Numbered from the stretch's first letter, positions 45,375 to 55,425 are shown. The stretch is 64,000 nucleotides of DNA from Bifidobacterium aquikefiri (GCF_002259795.1 NZ_MWXA01000006.1:1-64000); one strand, 5' to 3'. Program-made: numbers and translations. The notes: generated by a model from the sequence alone, not told the origin.

Positions 45375-48300
45375 GCTTCCTTCACTTGACCTTCGGCAGA
45401 AGATTTCCTTGCCCTGCCAGAAGTCCTTGCTGTGGTTGCCGCACTCTTCGATGCGGTTGACGTTCGTCGAGTGGCAGTTTTCCTTGCTGTTGTTTTCTTC
45501 GCGGCTGATGCTGTGGCCGTGGTCTTCCTTGCGGGAGCCTTCCTGCGGGTTCCCTTTGCCTTCGAGCTTCGTCGTTTGCTTGGACCTGCAGCGCGCTTTT
45601 CAGCCAGCAGTGCAAATGCCTGAGCTGGCTCAATTGATTCCGGCGTATATTGCTTGGGCAAGGTTCTGTTCGTCTCGCCATCGGTGATATAAGCGCCGTA
45701 GAAGCCATCCTTTATGGTGACGGCCTTGCCGTTGTCTGGATCTGGGCCAAGCTCACGCAGCGGGGGCTTGGCAGCTCCGCGCCTGCGATTGCCGTACTTG
45801 GGCTGTGCGAATAGCTCTTTCGCCTTGTCAAGATCCACGGTAAAGATTTCGTCTTCGCTGCCGAGCGAACGCGTGTCGCTCTTGCCATCAGGCAGGGATT
45901 TGGTGAGGTACGGGCCATAACGTCCATTGCTGGCCATAATTGTCGACTGGTGAATCTCACCGGTCTTGTCATCGGCTTCTTCGATTTCACCCACCGTACG
46001 AGGCAGTCTCAGCAATCTCAAAGCATCATCGAGAGAAATCGTCTCGGGATCCATGGTTTTAAACAAGGAAGCCATCTTCGGCTTGGATGCGGCAGCTTTC
46101 TTCGTTGATTTTGAACGTGTCGACTTACTCGCAGTCTTGGAAGCGGCCTTTGCCGAGGTCTTCCTGGTTGAGCCGGATGTCTGCTCCGTTTCAACAGCTT
46201 CTGGCAATGTCAGTGCAACATATGGGCCAAACCTTCCCTTGCGCACCTCAACCTTGCCATGAGTCTCTGGATCCTCGCCAAGCTCGCGTGGGCCTCCAGA
46301 ATTCGTTGCGATAAGCTCATGTCCCTTTTCTATGGTCAACTCGTCGGGAGCGACCGTTTCAGGTAACGAGGCTCGTTTCGGATTGCCCTCTTCATCGGTG
46401 TTCACCGTATCTTCAAGATAGGGGCCATAGCGACCGACACGCACTTGCAGCCCATCGCCGATGGCAATGGTGTTGATCGCTCGTGCATCGATATCTCCGA
46501 GCTGTGCCACCTGCTTTTGCAGCCCTTCATGAATCTGCGAGGTTGTCTTTGCCGAATGTTCGCCTGCACCAAAGTAGAAATCAGTGAGCCAGTCCTTGCC
46601 CTTTTCCTTGCCATGGGCAATCATGTCGAGTCCATTTTCCATCTGTGCGGTGAAATGATAGTCAACATACTGTGGGAAATTGCTTTCCAGAAGCCTGATC
46701 ACCGAGAACGCCAGCCATGAAGGAATCAGCGCACGGCCACGCTCATAGACGTAACCTCGATCAATGATCGTAGAGATGATGCTTGCATAGGTTGAAGGGC
46801 GGCCAATCTCCCGAGCCTCCAGGGTCTTGACCAAGGTGGCCTCGGTATAGCGCGCAGGGGGCTGGGTTTCATGACCGTCGGAAGACACATCCTTGGCCTT
46901 CAACACATCGCCGCGATCCAATTGTGGCAGCGCCACATTCGATGATTCCTCGTGATGGCGATCACCCTCAGGTGACTCATGCGTCTTGCCGGCATGGGCA
47001 CGCGATCCGGTTGCCTCTCCAAGCGCCTTCATGAAGCCAAGGAAGTCGATGACTGTTCCAGATGCTTGGAAGTGGGCCTTTCCCTGACTGTGCGTCTCCG
47101 CCTGCATGTGGACGGTTGCCGTGGATCCAGTGGCATCAGCCATCTGCGAGGCCAATGTCCGGCGCCAGATCAACGTATAGAGTTTCAACTGATCAGGGGG
47201 AACCAACGATGCCAATTCATCGGGGGATTTGAAATGAGCCCCTGCGGGACGGATGCACTCGTGGGCTTCCTGTGCGCCAGCAGTTTTGGTGGTGTATTGC
47301 TTCGGCCGTTCAGAAAGATATTCCTTGCCATACCGCTCACGAACGTCGTCGCGGGCAGCTTCGATGGCTTCCTGGGAGAGTGTGACCGAGTCCGTCCTCA
47401 TATAGGTGATGTAGCCGTTTTCGTAAAGGCCCTGAGCTGCTCGCATCGTAGATCTCGAACTCATGGAAAGACGATTGCCCGCAGTCTGCTGCAGGGTTGA
47501 AGTTGTGAAAGGCGGTTGCGGGCGGCGACGATACGGCTTCGTGTCCAGACCGGTAACAATAAAGTCGGCAGGCTTAAGCTCTTCTGCCAGTCTGTTTGCC
47601 AAGGCCTCATCAACAAGCAGTGCATTGTCTTTTTGACAAGCCGGCGTGGGTTTGCCCTGATCATCGAAGTCCTTGGAACCAGCCACACGGCGATTGCCGA
47701 GTTCGACCAGACGTGCCGGGAATGAGGTCTCCTGCGAGTCGGCAGCAATAAGCGTTGCAACAATATCCCAATATGCAGTGCGAACGAAATTCATGCGCTC
47801 CCGCTCGCGCTCCACTATCAATCGCGTGGCCACCGACTGCACACGGCCTGCACTCAGGCCTGGTCCAACCTTGCGCCAAAGCACGGGAGAGAGCTCATAA
47901 CCATAGAGACGATCGAGCACGCGGCGCGTCTCTTGCGCATCGACCATGTTGTCGTCAACATTGCGCGTCTTGTTCAGCGAAGCACGGATTGCATCGCGTG
48001 TAATCTCGTGGAATACCATGCGCTTTACCGGAACCTTGGGCTTCAATGTCTGCACAAGATGCCAGGCGATGGCCTCTCCCTCACGATCCTCATCAGTGGC
48101 GAGATAGAGCTCGTCGGCGGATTTCAAGGCACTTTTCAGCTCGGCGACGGTTTTCTTCTTGTTGCCATCAACGATGTAATAGGGTTTGAAACCGTCATCA
48201 ACATCGACGCCGAACTTGCCAAAATGACTTTTCTGCGCCGAAGGGACCTGAGAAGGTTGGGCGAGATCACGAATATGACCCACTGACGCCATGACGGTGT

Positions 48301-48379
48301 AACCATCGCCAAGATAGCCACCTATCTTCTTGGCCTTGGTCGGCGACTCAACAATTACGAGCTTTCTGCCGGTTGCCAT
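45371..48379 (-). CDS. topA: DNA topoisomerase I
   Basis: Type IA topoisomerase relaxing negative supercoils. The Toprim domain begins MATGRKLVIVESPTKAKK and has LYLATDEDREGEAIAWHLVQ; the active-site tyrosine is in NGYITYMRTDSVTLSQE. C-terminal repeats of the type VRKGRFGPYVALT and SNGRYGPYLTKSL are the actinobacterial replacement for zinc fingers, followed by a Lys/Ala/Thr/Arg-rich tail of about 75 residues. ATG 48379 has AAGGAGATC upstream; the longer in-frame start at 48421 puts this inside the gene. 1002 residues. Confidence 0.97.
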   Translation of the reverse strand: MATGRKLVIVESPTKAKKIGGYLGDGYTVMASVGHIRDLAQPSQVPSAQKSHFGKFGVDVDDGFKPYYIVDGNKKKTVAELKSALKSADELYLATDEDREGEAIAWHLVQTLKPKVPVKRMVFHEITRDAIRASLNKTRNVDDNMVDAQETRRVLDRLYGYELSPVLWRKVGPGLSAGRVQSVATRLIVERERERMNFVRTAYWDIVATLIAADSQETSFPARLVELGNRRVAGSKDFDDQGKPTPACQKDNALLVDEALANRLAEELKPADFIVTGLDTKPYRRRPQPPFTTSTLQQTAGNRLSMSSRSTMRAAQGLYENGYITYMRTDSVTLSQEAIEAARDDVRERYGKEYLSERPKQYTTKTAGAQEAHECIRPAGAHFKSPDELASLVPPDQLKLYTLIWRRTLASQMADATGSTATVHMQAETHSQGKAHFQASGTVIDFLGFMKALGEATGSRAHAGKTHESPEGDRHHEESSNVALPQLDRGDVLKAKDVSSDGHETQPPARYTEATLVKTLEAREIGRPSTYASIISTIIDRGYVYERGRALIPSWLAFSVIRLLESNFPQYVDYHFTAQMENGLDMIAHGKEKGKDWLTDFYFGAGEHSAKTTSQIHEGLQKQVAQLGDIDARAINTIAIGDGLQVRVGRYGPYLEDTVNTDEEGNPKRASLPETVAPDELTIEKGHELIATNSGGPRELGEDPETHGKVEVRKGRFGPYVALTLPEAVETEQTSGSTRKTSAKAASKTASKSTRSKSTKKAAASKPKMASLFKTMDPETISLDDALRLLRLPRTVGEIEEADDKTGEIHQSTIMASNGRYGPYLTKSLPDGKSDTRSLGSEDEIFTVDLDKAKELFAQPKYGNRRRGAAKPPLRELGPDPDNGKAVTIKDGFYGAYITDGETNRTLPKQYTPESIEPAQAFALLAEKRAAGPSKRRSSKAKGTRRKAPARKTTATASAAKKTTARKTATRRTSTASKSAATTARTSGRARKSSAEGQVKEA

Positions 48380-48480
48380 CTTGATCTCCTTACCATGTTC
48401 AACGCACGCAATCATACTCATAAGGGAAACACATCAGGCAACAGGCCCTTGCATTTGGCTGTGTCGAGCATAACCAACGT

Positions 48481-49584
48481 TCAATTATCGCGCTCTTCCG
48501 CTGGCTTCGGAGGCTCTGGTGGCGCGCCTATCAGACCCAGCTTGCTCAGCGGGGATGCCGTGAGCTGCCGGAGTGCCGCGACCATTCCGAAAGTCACTAA
48601 CGATACTCCCAGCATAAGCGCAAACGCAGCGGTACATGCACCGGAGCGCGCCCATTGAGCACCCAGATCGAGACCTGGCTCAATCTGCCAATACACGTAT
48701 GCACCATAGAGAACAGCAACAATGCCAGCTGTGATCATCACCGTTGCAACGATTTGAACGCTTGCCGAAGACATTCGCGTTCCTGGCTCATCCATACCAC
48801 TGCTTCGGGTGAAAGCAAGCATGATGCATGCCAGACCGGCTATGATCAGCAGCGACATAAGTGGATCAGAGGGACGATGCCACTGTGCCTCAACCACAGA
48901 GAGCGCCACCATCAGAGTGAATGCCCAACCGACAAAGGCCGCAACGGCACGCCATACGCGCGGAACTGCGCATACAAGAACCACCGCACCGGCCGCCGCC
49001 ATCAGGGTGTGTCCCGATGGCGCAGAATTCGATGTATACGATGCTACATTCACAAGGAACGGCCTAGGCAATACACGCTTGACGGTTGCAGCAACGGCGA
49101 AGCTGACGACTCCAAAGACTGCGAGCTGAATCAGGAGCGCCCAGCGTCTTCGCACGATAACGACTGCAATCGCAATCAGAGCGAATACTGCAACGATGGC
49201 AACATCGATATAGGTGTGAACGAAAATCTTGAGCACAGCGATGAACCATGTTGGCAGAGCAGCTGAGAAGTAGCTCCATACCATGTCGTCGTATTCCTGG
49301 CCTGTTACCGTCCGCACAGCAAACAGCCACAAGACGGCACCGAGCAACAGCATCGCAATGCCCAAGCCTGCACACATTGCGATACTTGCTTTGCGAGGCC
49401 TGACGGTCAGCGGATCCGTCGTAACCATGTCAAAGGAAAGTTTGGCCTGTTCCGGATTCTTCTCAATCTGATCATCGCCAACGCTTTCTCCAAGGGAATC
49501 GGCTGCTCGCTCAAGATCTGAACTGCCCTGAACACTGGAGTTAGGCGTATCGTCTGAATGTTCTTTGAATTCACTCATAACCAT
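48481..49584 (-). CDS. PAP2-family membrane phosphatase
   Basis: The three PAP2 motifs are present: KRVLPRPFLV, PSGHTLMAAAG and VVEAQWHRPSDPLMSL. After a polar N-terminal part of about 65 residues there are about seven membrane helices, the last two beyond the phosphatase core. Substrates of this family include undecaprenyl pyrophosphate and phosphatidic acid. Start is ATG 49584 or 49578 (MVMSEFKEH); only weak ribosome sites are seen. The open frame continues upstream to 49707, but that part is the end of the inserted repeat element, 33 bases before the start, so it is excluded. Confidence 0.9.
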   Translation of the reverse strand: MVMSEFKEHSDDTPNSSVQGSSDLERAADSLGESVGDDQIEKNPEQAKLSFDMVTTDPLTVRPRKASIAMCAGLGIAMLLLGAVLWLFAVRTVTGQEYDDMVWSYFSAALPTWFIAVLKIFVHTYIDVAIVAVFALIAIAVVIVRRRWALLIQLAVFGVVSFAVAATVKRVLPRPFLVNVASYTSNSAPSGHTLMAAAGAVVLVCAVPRVWRAVAAFVGWAFTLMVALSVVEAQWHRPSDPLMSLLIIAGLACIMLAFTRSSGMDEPGTRMSSASVQIVATVMITAGIVAVLYGAYVYWQIEPGLDLGAQWARSGACTAAFALMLGVSLVTFGMVAALRQLTASPLSKLGLIGAPPEPPKPAEERDN

Positions 49585-49616
49585 GACTCTAAGGGTAGGG
49601 CTATATGTGCGAACAG

Positions 49617-50169
49617 GGGTTATAGGCACAGAGGTGTGGGTTTTAGTCTTCGCTGGCGTGCTGGCGTGTAATTCGTTCCATTCGATGTCATGCTCCTCTC
49701 CCGTCATCCCGAGCGAGCGCAGCGAGTCGGTGGTATGGACTCGTCAAAGCTATATGTACCATCGTCAGAGTCGGCCGTATGAACGACAACACCATCGTCA
49801 TCCCGAGCGAGCGCAGCGAGTCGGTGGTATGAACGACAACACCATTGTCATTCCGAGCGAGCGTAGCGAGTCGAGGGATCTTGGCTGTTGATGCTCGCAA
49901 GGGTGAGATCTCTCGACTCGCTGCGCTCGCTCGAGATGACAATGGGTCGGGGCGACGAGGGCTGTGGATTCGGTCGGAGTGACAAGGGAGGTGGGGATGG
50001 CGGGCATCGACATTGGGTCGTTCCTGCTCTCGTGGTTGTGTTGCGATGCATGATGGTGCCGCAATACGGGCACAAGGTTGCGTTCATGCATTCCAAGTCA
50101 AACAGGAGCAACACCCACTCCCACAAGAGCTAGGAGACAATTCTCCACACACATCTGCGCCTATAACCC
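49617..50169 (-). mobile_element. Non-autonomous element, copy C (complete, with target duplication)
   Basis: Ends read GGGTTATAGGCACAGAGG (plus strand from 49617) and, on the minus strand from 50169, GGGTTATAGGCGCAGATG. The flanks are CGAACAG at 49610-49616 and CGAACAG at 50170-50176, a direct target duplication of 7-8 bp. From ATG 50087 (minus) the DNA reads MNATLCPYCGTIMHRNTTT, then RAGTTQCRCPPS, the opening of a zinc-finger transposase, then breaks into repeat DNA. Hairpin arms GAGCGAGCGCAGCGAGTC recur, with the main one at 49847-49940. It sits between the PAP2 start and the SRP RNA 3' end. Confidence 0.85.
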
Positions 50170-50195
50170 CGAACAGGGCTGAATTAGAATATGAA

Positions 50196-50280
50196 AACTC
50201 CCACGCACCCGTCAGAGGCCACTTACCCTTGCTGCATTCCTGCCCTGGGGGGATTGGGTGACATAACGCCACGTGGGAGC
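50196..50280 (-). ncRNA. ffs: SRP RNA (small bacterial type)
   Basis: On the minus strand the sequence has the universally conserved domain IV: CAGGGCAGGAATGCAGCAAG followed by GGTAAGTGGCC. The outer stem is closed by CTCCCACG (50279-50272) with CGTGGGAG (50206-50199). TTTTC follows the stem, as in a terminator. Length is about 85 bases. This RNA binds the Ffh protein, encoded at 34549-36174. A strong promoter match lies just upstream. Confidence 0.92.
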
Positions 50281-50287
50281 ACAAAAT

Positions 50288-50316
50288 ATCCTACCCGATT
50301 GAGTGGATTTTACCAA
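50288..50316 (-). promoter_or_regulatory. Promoter of the SRP RNA gene
   Basis: On the minus strand TTGGTA (50316-50311), a 17-base spacer and TAGGAT (50293-50288) are followed by seven bases to a G at 50280, the start of the RNA. Spacing and distance are those of a sigma-70-type promoter. Confidence 0.8.
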
Positions 50317-50473
50317 GAGAGGCTCGTGAGTCCTTCTCGCACCGGGACATACAAGGATTCGATATCACGGCTACCATATGAGAGGAGCCATGTTGAGCCG
50401 ACTTCCGGAATGCATCATGGCCGGTACGACAAGAAGACATGCAAGTAATATTTCAGCAACGGAAAGGGAAGTG

Positions 50474-51649
50474 ATGAGCGAACAGGCTGATCTCATCATC
50501 GTTGGCGCGGGACTCTTCGGATTGACCATTGCGCAGCAGGCGGTGGAGCACAATGGTGCGAAGGTTGAGATAATTGAGGCACGCGGCAATATCGGTGGCA
50601 ATGCATACAGCTATATGGACAAGCAGACCGGTGCCGAAATACACAAGTATGGAGCTCATCTCTTCCACACTTCGAATCCACGCGTGTGGGAGTATGTCAA
50701 TCGTTTCACGAGCTTCACGCACTATGTTCATCATGTGTATACGACTCATAACGGCGAAGTCTTCCCCATGCCAATCAATCTTGGCACCATCAATCAGTTC
50801 TTCCATGCGAGTTATTCGCCGGAAGAAGCCAAGCGGCTCATTGCCGAGCAGGCGGGAGAACTGGCCGGAAGTACACCGAACAATCTGAACGATCAGGGCA
50901 TCAGCCTTATCGGCCGACCGCTGTACGAGGCATTCATCAAGCATTACACGGCAAAGCAGTGGCAGATGGATCCCAGTACTCTTCCCGCTTCAATCATTCG
51001 AAGGCTCCCCGTCCGATTCAACTACAACAATCGCTATTTCAAAGACACATGGGAAGGCCTGCCAGTCGATGGATATACCGCCTGGTTCGAGCGTATGATT
51101 GATGATCCGCGCATTCACGTCACCCTTTCAACCGACTTCTTCGATACGAGTCAGCCACTCAACCGTGACGCGCTCGTTGGCAAGGTGCCGATTGTGTATA
51201 CGGGGCCAGTAGATAAATACTTCAACTATGAGCTCGGGGATCTGCAATGGAAGACCGTCGATTTCAAGGAGAAGCGCTACGACGAGGATGACCATCTCGG
51301 ATGCCCGGTCATGAACTATGCTGATGAGGATGTGCCATTCACCCGTGCCATCGAATTCAAGAATTTCAATCCAGAGCGATACGAGCGGCAGAATCACGAG
51401 CACACGGTTGTCTGGGAGGAATACTCCCGCTCAGCCTCGCGCAATGACGAGCCATATTACCCGGTGAGCACTGCCGCAGACAAGCAGCTCTATGCTCAAT
51501 ACAAAGAGAAGGTAGCTGCCGAGCCACAGGTTATTTTCGGTGGAAGGCTCGGAACCTATGCATATTACGACATGCATCAGGTGATAGACAAGGCTCTGGA
51601 TTCATTTGAAAACGAGGTTCAGCCACTTCTCAAGAATCTCAAGGACTGA
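50474..51649 (+). CDS. glf: UDP-galactopyranose mutase
   Basis: Flavoenzyme converting UDP-galactopyranose to UDP-galactofuranose for cell-surface polysaccharides. FAD-binding start: DLIIVGAGLFGLTIAQQAVE. Other matches are GGNAYSYMDKQTGAEIHKYG, HLFHTSNPRVWEYVNRFT, FIKHYTAKQWQMDPSTLP, the RLPVRFNYNNRYF active-site segment and YPVSTAADKQLYAQY. The length, 391 residues, is normal. The ATG at 50474 has AAAGGGAAG upstream; earlier in-frame ATG codons lie before this site. About 190 bases between the SRP RNA promoter and the start hold no clear gene. Confidence 0.96.
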   Translation: MSEQADLIIVGAGLFGLTIAQQAVEHNGAKVEIIEARGNIGGNAYSYMDKQTGAEIHKYGAHLFHTSNPRVWEYVNRFTSFTHYVHHVYTTHNGEVFPMPINLGTINQFFHASYSPEEAKRLIAEQAGELAGSTPNNLNDQGISLIGRPLYEAFIKHYTAKQWQMDPSTLPASIIRRLPVRFNYNNRYFKDTWEGLPVDGYTAWFERMIDDPRIHVTLSTDFFDTSQPLNRDALVGKVPIVYTGPVDKYFNYELGDLQWKTVDFKEKRYDEDDHLGCPVMNYADEDVPFTRAIEFKNFNPERYERQNHEHTVVWEEYSRSASRNDEPYYPVSTAADKQLYAQYKEKVAAEPQVIFGGRLGTYAYYDMHQVIDKALDSFENEVQPLLKNLKD

Positions 51650-51651
51650 TT

Positions 51652-51674
51652 GCCACAAAACTCGAAATCTCGAT
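51652..51674 (+). repeat. Solo arm of the small inverted-repeat family
   Basis: TTGCCACAAAACTCGAAATC followed by TCG lies directly after the glf stop. It matches the right arms at 20189 and 40997. A partner arm is not found nearby, so this is a one-sided copy. Confidence 0.6.
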
Positions 51675-51709
51675 GGCAAGAGCGGAGAATCTCATGCACG
51701 CGAAGTAAG

Positions 51710-51754
51710 AAACTCTTGGTTGACACAGCTTTTAGCCGCGCCCACCAAGAGTTT
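51710..51754. terminator. Hairpin between convergent glf and inositol-phosphate synthase genes
   Basis: AAACTCTTGGT (51710-51720) and ACCAAGAGTTT (51744-51754) are perfect 11-bp arms with a 23-base loop and short T/A tracts at both feet. It is likely a two-way terminator. Confidence 0.65.
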
Positions 51755-51820
51755 TATGTCCAACTGTCAGCAACCAGTTCGTGCGAGCGCTTCACTTGAG
51801 TGCTTCACATCGAAGCCAGT

Positions 51821-52963
51821 TCAGGCGTTCCACACGTCCTTGCCCGCGGCCTTTGCGGCTGCTGCATCAGCATCGAGTGTATCCTGAGTGGATTCAACGG
51901 AACCCGCAATGAATTCCTCAACCAGACGACGTGCTTCATTGTCTTCGTGCTGAACTGCAGGAGACTTCATGAAGTATGAGCTTGGAGCCAGGATTGGGCC
52001 GGCAAGACCGCGGTCAAGAGCAATCTTTGCCGCGCGGATTGCATCAATGACGATGCCTGCTGAATTTGGAGAATCCCATACGGTGAGCTTGTATTCAAGT
52101 TCGAGCGGAACGTTGCCGAAGGTGGTGCCCTCCAAGCGGACGAATGCGAGCTTGCGATCGTCGAGCCATGCGACATAGTCCGAAGGTCCAATATGAACGT
52201 TGCGGTCTTCCATGTCGTGAGGAACGATTGAAGTCACTGCACGTGTCTTCGAGATCTTCTTGGACTCGAGACGCGTACGCTGCAGCATGTTCATGAAGTC
52301 CATGTTGCCACCAACATTGAGCTGGTAGGTGCGGTCGAGGCGAACGCCACGATCCTCGAACAGGCGAGCCATGACACGGTGCGTGATGGTGGCTCCGACC
52401 TGAGACTTGATATCGTCGCCGACGATGGGGACGCCGGCATCCTTGAACTTTTGAGCCCATTCGGGATCCGAAGCGATGAATACCGGAAGGCAGTTGACGA
52501 ATGCGCAGCCTGCATCCATGGCAGCCTGAGCATAGCCCTTGTCGGCCTGCTCGGAGCCGACCGGCAGGTAGCTGACGAGAATATCGACGTGGCGTTCCTT
52601 CAACACGCTGGCAACGTCAACCGGTTCTGCATCTGATTCCTTGATCATCTGCTGGTAATACTCACCGAGACCGTCTCCTGTTGGACCGCGCTGAACCTCA
52701 ACGCCAAGATCAGGAACATCCTCGAACTTGTAGGTGTTGTTTTGAGAAGCGTAGATTGCCTTGCTCAAGTCCAAACCAACCTTCGCAGCATCCACATCGA
52801 ATGCAGCTACAAACTCGATATCGCGGACGCGATAGCCACCGAAGACCGTGTGCATCAAGCCTGGCACATGTTCGTCGTCATCAACATCCTTGTAGAAGGA
52901 AACACCTTGCACCAGCGACGAGGCACAATTGCCTACGCCAGCTATGGCAACACGAATTGTCAT
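51821..52963 (-). CDS. ino1: Inositol-3-phosphate synthase
   Basis: NAD-dependent enzyme converting glucose 6-phosphate to myo-inositol 3-phosphate, used in actinobacteria for phosphatidylinositol and mycothiol-like compounds. The 380-residue protein begins [20 protein letters not shown] with the NAD fold, then has [60 protein letters not shown] and [20 protein letters not shown], all characteristic of the actinobacterial Ino1 type. ATG 52963 has GAGGAG about seven bases upstream. It is divergent from the PBP gene with 200 bases between. Confidence 0.95.
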   Translation of the reverse strand: MTIRVAIAGVGNCASSLVQGVSFYKDVDDDEHVPGLMHTVFGGYRVRDIEFVAAFDVDAAKVGLDLSKAIYASQNNTYKFEDVPDLGVEVQRGPTGDGLGEYYQQMIKESDAEPVDVASVLKERHVDILVSYLPVGSEQADKGYAQAAMDAGCAFVNCLPVFIASDPEWAQKFKDAGVPIVGDDIKSQVGATITHRVMARLFEDRGVRLDRTYQLNVGGNMDFMNMLQRTRLESKKISKTRAVTSIVPHDMEDRNVHIGPSDYVAWLDDRKLAFVRLEGTTFGNVPLELEYKLTVWDSPNSAGIVIDAIRAAKIALDRGLAGPILAPSSYFMKSPAVQHEDNEARRLVEEFIAGSVESTQDTLDADAAAAKAAGKDVWNA

Positions 52964-53085
52964 AAAACCACTCCTCAGTTCATTAACGTTAAATCCCAAC
53001 CCTATAGCATACCTTCGAATCATGAGAGATTGCAAAGAGCAGATTGAATAAATGAGTCAAAACCCAGACAAATTGAACTGAAGAT

Positions 53086-55425
53086 GTGAATGAAACGTAC
53101 AAAAAGAATGGATTTGACAAACCCGAAGTGTGCTTTTCAGCGAAATTGATTAGCGTAGTGTCCATGGATTTTGAGACTCGATCAATACGTTCGAATGCGG
53201 GAGGGGCCCGCAGCAGCACAACAAAGAACTCAAGACGAGGTGTAACAAGAAGGACAAACGCTTCGAATCATCGGAAGAATGCGAACAAATCCCCCTCGCA
53301 TCATTCAGGCAAAAGAAACGGTAAAAGGAAACGCAGCATAGGCCGCAGAATACTCTTCACGCTGCTTGCACTATTCATTCTTGGCATTGTCGCTGTGGCC
53401 GGAACACTTGCCTATATGTATGCAAAAACCGAGATTCCCAAACCTGAATCCATAGCGCTTGCACAGAAGACGACAGTATATTATGCAGATGGAAAAACGC
53501 CAATCGGTTCCTATGCCGAGCAGAATCGCGAGATAATCGACTGTTCGACACTTCCCAAATACGTGGGCAATGCGATCATCTCTTCGGAAAATCGAACTTT
53601 CTATCAAGACAGCGGCATTGATCTGCGCGGTATCGGCAGAGCATTCCTGAACAACGTCACGAAGGGCACCCGCCAGGGCGGTTCGACCATCACGCAGCAA
53701 TATGCCGAACGGTATTATCTCGGTGAGACCACAAGCTATGCCGGAAAGCTCCGTGAAGCCATTCTCTCGCTGAAGATTGCCCAGACGGAAAACAAAGACA
53801 CCGTGCTGTGCAACTATATGAATACGATCTATCTTGGCCGCGGCGCATATGGCATCGAGGCTGCATCGAAGGCCTATTTCAACAAGGATGCCAAGAATCT
53901 GACAATCTCAGAGGCGGCGATGCTCGCCGGCATCATCCCTTCACCGACATACTGGGATCCGGCCGTCAATGAGAAAGAAGCCAAGCTGCGCTTTACCCGC
54001 GTGATCAGGATCATGCGCGAGGATAATCACATCACTGCCAAGCAGGCCAAAGACGCAAGCATGCCGAAGTCCGTCACACCCTCGACACAGAATGCCTATG
54101 CCGGCCAGCAGGGCTATCTTCTGCGCATGGTCAAGGACGAACTGATATCCAGCAAGGCCTTCACCGAAAGCGAGCTCGATACCGGCGGATACAAGATTAC
54201 GACAACGATTGATAAGGCAAAGCAGGATCTGATGTTCCAGACCGCCAGCCCATCTACCAAGAATGGTGTATTGCCCGCTGGTCTGGAGGTGGGCGGCATC
54301 AGCGTGGATCCTCAGACCGGTGCGATCGTCTCGCTCTATGCTGGCGACGACTATCTGAAACGAGAGTTGAACAATGCTTCACAGTCGACTTTCCAGGTCG
54401 GTTCGACCATGAAGGTATTCACCCTGCTTGGCGCAATTCAGGACGATGTGAATCTCGACACCTATTTCAACGGCAACTCCCCCAGAACCTTCTCAAGCGT
54501 TGGCAAGGCAGTGGCCAATGATGGCGGTGTCAGCTATGGATACATCAATCTGTATACGGCACTGGCCAACTCGGTCAATACCGTATTCATGGATTTGAAT
54601 GACCATGTCACTCCTGCAAAGACTGCTTCGATCGCCAAGGATGCTGGCATCCAAGGCACGATTGACAGCAAGTCTGCGTTCAACACACTCGGTGTCGTCT
54701 CCTTGAGCATCATGGATCTGGCGCGAGGATATTCCACCTTGGCCAACGATGGTGCCAAACCGACGCTGCATATCGTAGCGAACGTCCAGAACCAGGCAGG
54801 CAAGGAGCAATACAAGGCTTCCAACGCAACCAGCAAGGTCTTCGATGCCAACGATGTTGCACTGCTGCAAAAGGCCATGACCGGTGTCATCCAGAATGGA
54901 ACCGGTTCGGCAGCCCGTTCGATAGGCAAGACCATCGCCGGAAAATCAGGTACCGCAAACGACAACACCGCCGCAGATTTCGTTGGATTCACACCATCGA
55001 CGCTGACTGCATTCGGTCTATGGTATCCATCGTCAACCGGCGGTGCCGAGGAAGTACCGACATTCCTTGGCTATCCCCACGGTTCCGGCTATCCGGCGTA
55101 TATGTTTGCACAATATATGTCTCAGGCCTTGGAAAGTGAGCCGGATCAGAGCTTCCCGACTGCAACCGACAACGGCAAGGTCGGTGGCCCGGATGGAACC
55201 TGGGGCACGGGGAGTAACTATTCGAAGAGCACTGCGTCACCGACACCCACTGCATCGCCCTCGGAATCGACATCAGCCACTGCCTCACCATCAACTTCTG
55301 CCACACCTTCTCAGTCATCCTCTCCTCAGCCAACAACATCCGCTCCTACTACCTCAGCATCAACGGAATCTTCAAAAGCCGAATTGAAGGACTCTCAGAC
55401 CCAGCAAAACGGCACTTCCGAATAG
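53086..55425 (+). CDS. Class A penicillin-binding protein (transglycosylase/transpeptidase)
   Basis: Bifunctional cell-wall synthase. A basic N-terminal tail of about 85 residues is followed by one membrane helix (about 88-112). The GT51 glycosyltransferase has SSENRTFYQDSGIDLRGI and RQGGSTITQQYAERYYL. The transpeptidase has the serine in STMKVFTLLG, SVNTVFMDL and KSGTANDNTAADFVG. A Ser/Thr/Pro-rich tail of about 70 residues ends the protein, outside the membrane. Start is uncertain: ATG 53086 with GAAGATG upstream, or ATG 53164 (753 residues) without a clear site. The first glycosyltransferase motif has Asn and Asp where Asp and His are more common. Confidence 0.95.
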   Translation: MNETYKKNGFDKPEVCFSAKLISVVSMDFETRSIRSNAGGARSSTTKNSRRGVTRRTNASNHRKNANKSPSHHSGKRNGKRKRSIGRRILFTLLALFILGIVAVAGTLAYMYAKTEIPKPESIALAQKTTVYYADGKTPIGSYAEQNREIIDCSTLPKYVGNAIISSENRTFYQDSGIDLRGIGRAFLNNVTKGTRQGGSTITQQYAERYYLGETTSYAGKLREAILSLKIAQTENKDTVLCNYMNTIYLGRGAYGIEAASKAYFNKDAKNLTISEAAMLAGIIPSPTYWDPAVNEKEAKLRFTRVIRIMREDNHITAKQAKDASMPKSVTPSTQNAYAGQQGYLLRMVKDELISSKAFTESELDTGGYKITTTIDKAKQDLMFQTASPSTKNGVLPAGLEVGGISVDPQTGAIVSLYAGDDYLKRELNNASQSTFQVGSTMKVFTLLGAIQDDVNLDTYFNGNSPRTFSSVGKAVANDGGVSYGYINLYTALANSVNTVFMDLNDHVTPAKTASIAKDAGIQGTIDSKSAFNTLGVVSLSIMDLARGYSTLANDGAKPTLHIVANVQNQAGKEQYKASNATSKVFDANDVALLQKAMTGVIQNGTGSAARSIGKTIAGKSGTANDNTAADFVGFTPSTLTAFGLWYPSSTGGAEEVPTFLGYPHGSGYPAYMFAQYMSQALESEPDQSFPTATDNGKVGGPDGTWGTGSNYSKSTASPTPTASPSESTSATASPSTSATPSQSSSPQPTTSAPTTSASTESSKAELKDSQTQQNGTSE

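Noticed and set aside
49585-49707. N-terminal extension of the PAP2 gene into copy C
   Set aside because: This part is the shared end of the repeat element and would exist only after the insertion. The true start is at 49584 or 49578.
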